Assembly (NCBI RefSeq): GCF_030646615.1 | Contig: NZ_JAUSLG010000037.1 | Location: 1-64,000, forward strand | Length of the DNA: 64,000 bases | Source: Phenylobacterium sp. | GTDB taxonomy: Bacteria; Pseudomonadota; Alphaproteobacteria; Caulobacterales; Caulobacteraceae | Reading direction: 5' to 3' | Shown: positions 33,513 to 40,498 of the stretch, one piece after another | Position numbering within the stretch: the stretch's first letter is position 1 | How the letters are laid out: the number at the start of each line of letters is the position of its first letter | Made by a program: the position numbers and the translations under genes | The notes under the pieces: generated by a model | Databases searched by the model: none | What the model was told of the DNA's origin: nothing | What the model saw: the letters and a program-made list of their open reading frames with translations, nothing else

Positions 33513-34157
33513 ATGATTTCCCAAGACACCACTGTTCGCGATATCGCTGTAGAGCGCCCAGGGGCGACGGCCGTTTTCCGGCGACACAAGATCGACTTCT
33601 GTAGCGACGGGGGGGCCTCGCTCTCACAAGCAGCTATCCAGCGAGGTCTGTCAGTCTCCGATCTTCAGGCCGAACTTGATGGACTTGCGGCCGATCAAGG
33701 CGATCTGCCGGCTGACGCGAGCGGCCTGATCACTCACATCCTCAGCCGGTATCATGAAGTCCATATGGCTGAGTTGCCCGAAGCGGTACGTCTGGCTCGC
33801 CGTGTCGAGGCGGTCCACCGGGCCAAGCCCGACTGTCCCCACGGCTTGGCCGATCATCTGGCGCTGATCCTTGATGACCTTCAGGGGCATCAACACAAGG
33901 AAGAGGCCGTCCTGTTCCCGATGATGCTCCAGGGCGGGGGAGCGATGATCCGTTTCCCGATCGAGCGCATGCTCGCCGAGCATGTGGACGTCGGCGAACA
34001 GTTGGACGAACTGGGCCGGCTTACGACAGATTTTACGCCGCCGGCTGGCGCATGCACCACCTGGCGCGCGCTCTACGAGATGTGCCGCAAGGTCGACGAA
34101 GACCTGCGTGAACATATGCACATCGAGAACAACATCCTTTTCCCCAAGTTCATCTGA
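33513..34157 (+). CDS. RIC/YtfE-type di-iron protein, repair of iron centres
   Basis: RIC proteins (YtfE, ScdA, NorA, DnrN) rebuild Fe-S clusters damaged by NO or peroxide. The 214-residue protein has the N-terminal DUF542 part (VERPGATAVFRRHKIDFCSDGG) and a hemerythrin-like di-iron domain (LITHILSRYHEVHMAELPE, HQHKEEAVLFPMM, LAEHVDVGE, REHMHIENNILFPKF). The usual CCGG motif is CSDGG, so only C30 remains of the Cys pair. GGAGG five bases before the ATG sets the start. It pairs functionally with nnrS against NO formed during nitrate respiration. Confidence 0.9.
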   Translation: MISQDTTVRDIAVERPGATAVFRRHKIDFCSDGGASLSQAAIQRGLSVSDLQAELDGLAADQGDLPADASGLITHILSRYHEVHMAELPEAVRLARRVEAVHRAKPDCPHGLADHLALILDDLQGHQHKEEAVLFPMMLQGGGAMIRFPIERMLAEHVDVGEQLDELGRLTTDFTPPAGACTTWRALYEMCRKVDEDLREHMHIENNILFPKFI

Positions 34158-34158
34158 A

Positions 34159-34175
34159 CCCCAGTCCATCTGGGG
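34159..34175 (+). promoter_or_regulatory. Stem-loop between ric and hemN
   Basis: CCCCAG-TCCAT-CTGGGG forms a 6-bp stem with a 5-base loop immediately after the ric stop. There is no T-run, so it is more likely a processing or stabilising element than a terminator. Confidence 0.4.
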
Positions 34176-34199
34176 GTGGTTCAGTCAAGGAAGGCTGTC

Positions 34200-35585
34200 A
34201 TGACGCGGGCAAAGGTCGCTTCCATCCCTGAGGGTGTAATAGATAGGGTGCTCAAGCACGACGGTCGCGCCCCGCGGTATACGAGCTATCCCACCGCCGT
34301 GCAGTTTTCCACCGACGTTGGCCCAGCCGAATATTGTGACTGGCTCGTCGCCCTTCCGCAGGACAAGGCGGTCAGCCTGTATGTCCATGTGCCCTTCTGC
34401 ACCCGTCTCTGCTGGTACTGCGGCTGCAACACACGGGTGGTCAATCGGCCCGAACCGATCGGCGAGTATGTCCGCTATCTCCTTCGGGAGGTGGAGCTGG
34501 TCGCCCGAAAGCTCGACGGCCGACGGCCTGCAAGCGGGCTCCATCTGGGGGGAGGCACCCCCAATACCCTCACGGTCGAAGAACTCCAGGCGGTCTTCGG
34601 CGCCCTGGGTCGCGAGTTCGCATTTACCGACGACATGGAGATCGCCGCCGAACTGGATCCGGCCAGCCTGACCAAGTCCTGGGTCGACGCCGCGGGAGCG
34701 CTCGGCCTGAACCGGGCGAGCCTCGGGGTGCAGACCCTGGATCCGAAGGTTCAGGCCGCAGTCAATCGCAACGAGACCTTCGAGCAGATCGACGAATGCG
34801 TGGCGGCGTTGCGCTCGATCAGGGTGCGTTCTCTCAATCTCGACCTGATGTACGGCTTGCCCCACCAGACGACGCAGAGCGTCCTCGACACCATCGACGC
34901 TATCCTGGCCTTTCGGCCCGAGCGGCTCGCCCTGTTCGGCTATGCCCACGTTCCCTGGATGAAGTCACATCAGAAACTGATCGCAGAGTCGGCGCTGCCT
35001 GGCCCGGCCGAACGTCTCGAACAGGCGCTGATGGCCGAAGAGAAGCTGATCGGAGAGGGCTATGTCTCCATCGGGCTGGATCATTTCGCCTTGCCCCATG
35101 ACGAGCTTGCCCGCGCCAAGGCCGACCATCGACTGCGGCGCAACTTCCAAGGATACACGACCGATTCCGCGGGAACGCTGATCGGCTTTGGCGCCTCGGC
35201 CATCGGCGCTCTGCCAGGGGGCTATGTCCAGAATCACACCCAGGAACTGCCCTGGCGGCAAGCCATAGACCGTGGCGAGGCGCCCATCGCCCGTGGGGTG
35301 GCCATATCTGAAGACGACAGGTTCCGAGCTGAAATCATCGAGCGGTTGATGTGTGACTTCGCCGTTGATCTGGAGGCGGTGTGCGGACGCCACCAGACTC
35401 GGAGCCCCGCCGAACTGAGCGGCGCCATAGAAAAGCTGCAGCCCTTTCTAGACGACCGGTTGGTCGGTATCGACGGGAGCTACATTCAAGTGCTACCCGC
35501 GGGCCGCCCCCTGGTGCGGTCGATCAGCGCATGCTTCGACACCTATTTTCAGCCGGAGGCCCTGCGGCATTCCCGCGCCGTCTAG
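34200..35585 (+). CDS. hemN: HemN, oxygen-independent coproporphyrinogen III dehydrogenase
   Basis: HemN converts coproporphyrinogen III to protoporphyrinogen IX without O2 by radical SAM chemistry, replacing HemF under anoxia. The 461-residue protein carries VPFCTRLCWYCGC with C67, C71, C74 and C76, then GGGTPNTL and NLDLMYGLPHQT, at the positions expected for true HemN rather than HemW. The ATG at 34200 has AAGGAAGG upstream. It is the last gene of the plus-strand group, in keeping with heme needs of NarI. Confidence 0.95.
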   Translation: MTRAKVASIPEGVIDRVLKHDGRAPRYTSYPTAVQFSTDVGPAEYCDWLVALPQDKAVSLYVHVPFCTRLCWYCGCNTRVVNRPEPIGEYVRYLLREVELVARKLDGRRPASGLHLGGGTPNTLTVEELQAVFGALGREFAFTDDMEIAAELDPASLTKSWVDAAGALGLNRASLGVQTLDPKVQAAVNRNETFEQIDECVAALRSIRVRSLNLDLMYGLPHQTTQSVLDTIDAILAFRPERLALFGYAHVPWMKSHQKLIAESALPGPAERLEQALMAEEKLIGEGYVSIGLDHFALPHDELARAKADHRLRRNFQGYTTDSAGTLIGFGASAIGALPGGYVQNHTQELPWRQAIDRGEAPIARGVAISEDDRFRAEIIERLMCDFAVDLEAVCGRHQTRSPAELSGAIEKLQPFLDDRLVGIDGSYIQVLPAGRPLVRSISACFDTYFQPEALRHSRAV

Positions 35586-35614
35586 GCGGACCTCGAGCGG
35601 GCGAGGCTCTGCCG

Positions 35615-35812
35615 TCACGGGACCGACGGGGATTGCGCTAGGGTGAACAGCAGGAGCCCGTCGCGCTGGACATCGATTGTTGTTGCGGCCTGGGCGGCCG
35701 GCAGGCGTCTCAGCCGGGTGATAATCTCAGTGTCAGCGCAGTAGAGGTGGACGATTTCGTATCTGCCTTCGGCCCCTTTGAAGTGAAGCTCAAACATGGA
35801 GGCGCAGGACAT
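35615..35812 (-). CDS. Small hypothetical protein, about 60-65 aa
   Basis: The frame reads MSCASMFELHFKGAEGRYEIVHL... and probably starts at the first or the sixth codon. Neither has a strong ribosome-binding site, but it begins 19 bp after the stop of the small gene at 35832-35981, so coupling is plausible. Alternating hydrophobic residues suggest a beta-rich fold. No family is recognised. Confidence 0.45.
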   Translation of the reverse strand: MSCASMFELHFKGAEGRYEIVHLYCADTEIITRLRRLPAAQAATTIDVQRDGLLLFTLAQSPSVP

Positions 35813-35831
35813 CGCGTGAGATCGCCGCTGA

Positions 35832-35981
35832 CTACTTGTGCCGCAGAATGAGTCGGGCTGCGTCCAGCTGTCGCCTTTCGATCGTCGTCAGGCTCTGCAA
35901 GGCCGCCAGCTGGGCCGCGCGACGCTTAACTTCATGGCGCCTGACGGCGCCCAGGATCGCCCTGGCCTCTTGCAGGTTCAT
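35832..35981 (-). CDS. Small basic hypothetical protein, 49 aa
   Basis: An ATG at 35981, with GGAGG five bases upstream, opens a 49-codon frame (MNLQEARAILGAVRRHEVKR...RLILRHK) that ends at 35832. The product is strongly basic and predicted helical. I recognise no family. It is the last gene before the right-hand 27-bp repeat and forms a likely two-gene unit with the frame at 35615-35812. Confidence 0.55.
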   Translation of the reverse strand: MNLQEARAILGAVRRHEVKRRAAQLAALQSLTTIERRQLDAARLILRHK

Positions 35982-36681
35982 GCTGGCCTCCACATAGGTC
36001 ATTCATGCCTCACCCTGAGGACGAGCGCCTTGAAGCTGTTCAAGCCGGCAGCCCAACATTCCTAGGGAGACCCGTCGTCGTCCGCCTGGCCGTGCTTGCC
36101 GCTGTCACGAGTGTGTTCCGCACAGGTCAAGCTCCTGATTGAGAACAGGCAATCGGTCCTGGCTGCGTAGCGGCTACCCTCTCCTGACTTGGCGCTTGGG
36201 TGCTGTTTCCCAGTCAAAGGAGTTGCGCCAATTGGCACTCCCACGCTTCTCACTTGGCCCCCGGCACGCCGTGGGGCCGCCTTTGTTTCTAGGAGCGGAC
36301 CGGCTTGGCGCTGGGTCGCTAAGGTGGAACGTGGCGCCCAACGCGTCACCGACCGCAGCCCCGATAGCGTTCTAAGGAGACTGCGCTCCGGAACCTCGAT
36401 CCAGTTGTTCGCCGAGCCTGCCGCTTCCAAGAGCGGCAATGCCGCGGGCCTCACATCGACATCGGAGAGGTCCGAGGACCCGTCGGTGGGGGAGCGCTGC
36501 CTTTGCTAAGATCGGCAAAGCGGTCCTGCTGGTACCCTTGCTGGCGCCATTCGTGTTTCCAACTCATAAGTAGCGAAAAATGTTGGAGAAACCAGCTCAC
36601 CTTCGAGTCCTGCCGGGCCCACCAGCGCCGCTTGTGCGGGACGGGCTACAGGTTCGGTGGGCTGGGGAGGTGAGCGCCTCA
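35982..36681. other. 700-bp stretch without a supported gene, containing the right repeat copy
   Basis: Several overlapping frames cross this stretch in both directions, but none has a ribosome-binding site, biased codon use or family resemblance. It contains the second 27-bp tRNA 3'-end-like repeat (36601-36627). It looks like eroded DNA at the border between the anaerobic block and the AraC/TonB cluster. Confidence 0.5.
36601..36627 (+). repeat. 27-bp direct repeat, right copy; att-like tRNA 3'-end fragment
   Basis: Identical over 27 bases to 5846-5872 and in the same orientation. Identity stops just before the T-loop on one side and three bases after CCA on the other, as expected for an att core rather than a dispersed repeat. 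No integrase gene adjoins it. Confidence 0.7.
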
Positions 36682-37806
36682 TCACCCACGCCGCACCTGG
36701 GCAAAGGTTCTTCCGGTCCAGCGCTTGACCGCTCGCCTCAAGTTGGAACTGTCGCTGAAGCCGACCTGCCAGGCGATGTCATCGGCGCTGATGCGCGTGG
36801 TCGTGACGTACTCCAGCGTCAGAGTGCGCCGCACGTCATCGACGACCCCGGCATAAGTGTAGCCCGCCTCGCTCAAGCGGCGGCGCAGCGTTCGCTCGGT
36901 CATGCCCAGGCGCTCAGCCGCGGCCTGCACGGATGGAAGCCGGTTCGGTGAGAGCATCAGGAGTTGATAGACGTCGCCAGCGACGCTGGTCGTCATCTTC
37001 GCCTCGCCTACCAACCGGTCGCAGGTCTCCTCCAGCATGGCGCGAGTCAGGCGATTGGCCAGTTCAGGCGCCTGGTCGAGCACGCTCGCCGGATAGTGGA
37101 GTTCGTGAGCCGGTTGTCCGAACAGGCAGGGGCAGCCGAGCGACGCCTCGTCAGCCGCCGTCGTGCCGCCATCGACCAGGCCGAAGACCGCCCGGATGGG
37201 GCGAATCTCGGCGCCCAGGACGTCGCGCATGTGGGTCGAGGTCATCATCATCTGCTGACGCAGCAGGAAGTTGCGCAGGTCCTGGCTCATGAGATCGTCG
37301 TAGATCTCCGTGAAGGTCCAGACCGCCACATCGCCCTCCTGTCGCCATCCGAGCTGCTGCACGGGCGTGGCGAGGGGGTGATAGCGAATGGCGAAGTCGA
37401 AGAAGTCCCGCATGGTCGGCGAACACATCAGCGCATAGCCGTACATCCCGTACGCTGAGAGATGGAGGCGGGCCCCGACCTCATAGGCGACGGCGGGGTC
37501 CACCGGGGCCCGTACGACATTCTCGCACGCCGTCAGGTACTGCCGGATCGAGGTGAGGGTGCGCGGGTCGCGGACATCCGCCAGGCTGAGCCCGGTTCCC
37601 GCGAGGACGGCTTCGGCGGTCAGGCCCCCCGCCATCGTCGCCTCGATCAGAGTCGCGATCTTGTACGGCGCGAACGTCTTCTGGTTGGGGAGGGGGCGGC
37701 GGAGGGGGCGTCCGGCCGGAGGAAGCTCCCCGGCGGTGGATCCCGGCCGCGCGCCGCCCAGTCTGGTCTTTGCCAAGCTGTGCTCCTGATTGTCCGATAA
37801 AGACAT
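36682..37806 (-). CDS. AraC family transcriptional regulator (arabinose-binding-domain type)
   Basis: The 374-residue protein has a long N-terminal sensor region of the kind found in OruR/ArgR-like AraC proteins (SAYGMYGYALMCSPTMRD...) and a C-terminal double helix-turn-helix (AAERLGMTERTLRRRLSEAG; DDIAWQVGFSDSSNLRRAVKRWTG). It is divergent from the MHS transporter gene, which it probably controls. The start ATG at 37806 sits in a 10-bp palindrome ACATATATGT. Confidence 0.87.
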   Translation of the reverse strand: MSLSDNQEHSLAKTRLGGARPGSTAGELPPAGRPLRRPLPNQKTFAPYKIATLIEATMAGGLTAEAVLAGTGLSLADVRDPRTLTSIRQYLTACENVVRAPVDPAVAYEVGARLHLSAYGMYGYALMCSPTMRDFFDFAIRYHPLATPVQQLGWRQEGDVAVWTFTEIYDDLMSQDLRNFLLRQQMMMTSTHMRDVLGAEIRPIRAVFGLVDGGTTAADEASLGCPCLFGQPAHELHYPASVLDQAPELANRLTRAMLEETCDRLVGEAKMTTSVAGDVYQLLMLSPNRLPSVQAAAERLGMTERTLRRRLSEAGYTYAGVVDDVRRTLTLEYVTTTRISADDIAWQVGFSDSSNLRRAVKRWTGRTFAQVRRG

Positions 37807-37902
37807 ATATGTGGCCGCCAAAGACCTCAAACTCTATAGCCGCTCTTTCCTATCCTCCCGCCACAGCCGGCGTAGATCGGCCCGTCGAGGGAGGCACTAC
37901 AG

Positions 37903-39252
37903 ATGACCGACGCCACCACCACGCCCGCGCGCGGATCCACCGCCAGGCTGGCCCTGACCTCCGCCGTCGCCGCGGGCGTCGAATGGTACGACTTCTTCGT
38001 CTACGGGACGGCGGCGGCGCTGGTGTTCCCGTACATCTTCTTCTCGCCGGATCTGTCGCCGCTCGTGGCCCAGCTGGCCGCCTTCAGCACCTTCGCCGTC
38101 GGGTTCATCGCCCGCCCGCTGGGGGGCGTTGTGTTCGGCCATTTCGGAGACCTCTACGGCCGCAAGGCGACCCTGGTGGCGGCGCTCATGATCATGGGCG
38201 TCTCGACCGTCTTCGTCGGCCTGCTGCCGACCTATGCCAGCATCGGAATGTGGGCGCCCCTGATGCTGATCGCCTTGCGCTTCGCCCAGGGGTTCGCCGT
38301 AGGGGGACAGTGGGGCGCCGCGGCGCTGATCGCGATCGAGAACGCGCCAGAGGGGCGTAAGGGTCTGTTCGGCAGCTTCGTGCAGATCGGCGTGCCGGCC
38401 GGCGTGATCCTGGCCAATGTCGCCTTTATCGTCTCGTTCCGACTGATGGATCAGGCGGCGTTCGAGGCTTGGGGCTGGCGAATTCCCTTCCTGCTCAGCG
38501 TCGTGGTGGTCGGCCTTGCGCTCTACGTCCATACACGGATGCAGGAATCGCGCGAGTTCGTGGCGGCGGCCGCAAGGCGGGCCCTGGCCGCCCCCTCCCA
38601 GACGCCGCGACGCTCTCCCATTCTGGAGGTGATCGTCACGAGCTGGCGGCGGATCCTGCTGGCGGGCGGGGCCTTCATCGCCAGCAACGCCTGCTTCTAC
38701 GTGATCATCACCTGGGTGATCTCCTATGGGACGACGGAGCTGGGGCTGTCGCGCGAGCTGATGCTCATGGGCGTGATGTTCGGCAGCCTCTGCATGATCC
38801 CCGCGCTGCTTCTCGTCGCCGCCGCGTCCGACCGGTTCGGCCGATATGGTCTGTTCAGGCTCGGCTGCGTGACGACGGGCCTGTGGTCCTTCGCCTTCTT
38901 CCCGCTTCTGGAGACGGGCGGACCCATTGCGATCGGTGCGGCTATCGCGATCGCCCTGTGCTTTGTCGCGATGATGTACGGCCCGCAGGCGGCCCTGTTC
39001 GCCGAACTCTTCTCCACCGAGGTCCGGTACTCGGGCGCGTCCCTGGGGTACCAGGTGGGTGTGCTGCTCGGCGGCGGCTTCGCGCCGATGATCGCCACAG
39101 CGCTGTTCGCGGCGTCGCAGAACAGCATGGCGGTGGCCGGATACATGGCGACGACCTGTGTTGTGTCGCTCATCTGCGTGTCCTGGCTGCACGCCCATCG
39201 GCAGGCGAGCGACGTCGCCCTCGGCGCTGTCGCCGAAGCCGAACGCGGGTGA
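37903..39252 (+). CDS. MHS-family MFS transporter (metabolite:H+ symporter)
   Basis: This 449-residue permease has about 12 membrane segments. The metabolite:H+ symporter signature is clear: GVEWYDFFVYGTAAAL at the start, RPLGGVVFGHFGDLYGRKATL between helices 2 and 3, and RFAQGFAVGGQWGAA. Family members import organic acids such as shikimate, ketoglutarate, citrate or proline betaine; the substrate here is unknown. GGGAGG precedes the ATG. It begins the plus-strand catabolic cluster. Confidence 0.88.
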   Translation: MTDATTTPARGSTARLALTSAVAAGVEWYDFFVYGTAAALVFPYIFFSPDLSPLVAQLAAFSTFAVGFIARPLGGVVFGHFGDLYGRKATLVAALMIMGVSTVFVGLLPTYASIGMWAPLMLIALRFAQGFAVGGQWGAAALIAIENAPEGRKGLFGSFVQIGVPAGVILANVAFIVSFRLMDQAAFEAWGWRIPFLLSVVVVGLALYVHTRMQESREFVAAAARRALAAPSQTPRRSPILEVIVTSWRRILLAGGAFIASNACFYVIITWVISYGTTELGLSRELMLMGVMFGSLCMIPALLLVAAASDRFGRYGLFRLGCVTTGLWSFAFFPLLETGGPIAIGAAIAIALCFVAMMYGPQAALFAELFSTEVRYSGASLGYQVGVLLGGGFAPMIATALFAASQNSMAVAGYMATTCVVSLICVSWLHAHRQASDVALGAVAEAERG

Positions 39253-39264
39253 GGGCGTCCGTTC

Positions 39265-40356
39265 ATGTGCGGCGTGACATCACCGGTGCTTGGGCCGGAC
39301 GGTGCTGCGGTCCAGGCCCTGCTGCAGGGCGCGGTTCGTCGCGGAAAGGATCCGGTCGGAATCCTCCGCGACGCCGGGATCGATCCCCGGGTCTACGGCG
39401 ATAGGGCGACTGCGATCGATGGCCCAGCGCTGGTCCGGCTGGTGCGTCAGATCCAGCTCAGTCTCGACGACGTCTATCTCGGCTTCTTCGCGAATGGGTG
39501 CCGCCTGGCGCTTGAGACCGAGCGGCTGATCTCGCTGATGAGTTGCCCCACCCTCGGCGAGGCGCTCAGGGTGAGTGTCCGGTTCACCAACGCCATGCTG
39601 GCCGACGCCGGGCCGGCGGTGACCGACGATCACGGCGGCGGCCTGCGGCACACCTGCGAGTATCATACGGCCAGGGGACTCGACCGGCAGATCCTGGTCT
39701 GGATCCGGTTTCTCTGGATCTACCACTTCTTCAGCTGGCTGATCGGCCGTCCCCTGGCGCTCCGCGGCCTGTCGATCCAGGGGCCGCGGCCAATGCAGGA
39801 CAGCGGCTTCGACCGCTTCGCCGTCTTTCGCTGCCCCGTGCGGTTCGACGCCCCGGCCGACGCCCTGTCCTACGGTTGGAACGACCTGTCGGCGCCCCTG
39901 ATCCACCGCGCGATCCAGGACTACGAAGCCTATTACGCCAGCGAGCCGGACTGGTTGGAGCCCCCCGGGGAGGGTGTGAGCTGGCGGGAGCGCACACGGC
40001 AGGCGCTCCTGGAGTTTCACAGGGCCGGCGACTGGTCGCCCAGCGTCGTGGACGTCGCGGCGCGGCTCAGGACCGTCGCCCGACGGCTTCGCCGCGACCT
40101 TTCCAGGGAAGGCGCTTGCTTCCAGGAGATCAGGACCAGGCTGCGCGGCGAACTCGCCGGGGCCTACCTGATCGCCAGCGACCGCCCCATCACGCAGATC
40201 GGTCTGATCCTGGGGTTCAGCGACCCCGGCAGCTTCTCGCGCCAGTTCGCCGCCTGGGCAGGCGCCAGTCCTTCGGCCTACCGCGCCCGATACGGCGCAG
40301 ATCCAGCCAGGCTCGCGACCGCGACGGCGATTCTGAGCGAACGAAGAGCCGCCTGA
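39265..40356 (+). CDS. AraC family transcriptional regulator
   Basis: This 363-residue regulator has an N-terminal arabinose-binding-type sensor domain (LISLMSCPTLGEALRVSVRF) and a C-terminal HTH domain (VVDVAARLRTVARRLRRDLSREG; ITQIGLILGFSDPGSFSRQF). It lies 12 bp after the transporter in the same direction and 142 bp before the TonB receptor gene. It is the second AraC-type regulator of the cluster and probably responds to a pathway substrate. Confidence 0.86.
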   Translation: MCGVTSPVLGPDGAAVQALLQGAVRRGKDPVGILRDAGIDPRVYGDRATAIDGPALVRLVRQIQLSLDDVYLGFFANGCRLALETERLISLMSCPTLGEALRVSVRFTNAMLADAGPAVTDDHGGGLRHTCEYHTARGLDRQILVWIRFLWIYHFFSWLIGRPLALRGLSIQGPRPMQDSGFDRFAVFRCPVRFDAPADALSYGWNDLSAPLIHRAIQDYEAYYASEPDWLEPPGEGVSWRERTRQALLEFHRAGDWSPSVVDVAARLRTVARRLRRDLSREGACFQEIRTRLRGELAGAYLIASDRPITQIGLILGFSDPGSFSRQFAAWAGASPSAYRARYGADPARLATATAILSERRAA

Positions 40357-40498
40357 TGCCTCGCCGCCAGGGCTGGTCACATACGCCAAATCACGCTGTC
40401 AGCCCGGCAATTGAGCGCCGCGCCCCCTTGCCGCCAAAGGTCAGGGACCGGAGCTCCAGACTTCGGGTGCAACGATCTTGGAATCGAGGGAGGGAACA

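Noticed and set aside
36062-36454. 131-codon minus-strand frame in the gap next to the right repeat
   Set aside because: No ribosome-binding site, no family resemblance and irregular codon use. The stretch is better described as eroded.
37897-39198. 433-codon open frame antisense to the MHS transporter
   Set aside because: Its composition (runs of His, Arg, Gly, Asp, Glu) is that of a reverse-frame shadow, and the plus strand encodes a clear transporter.
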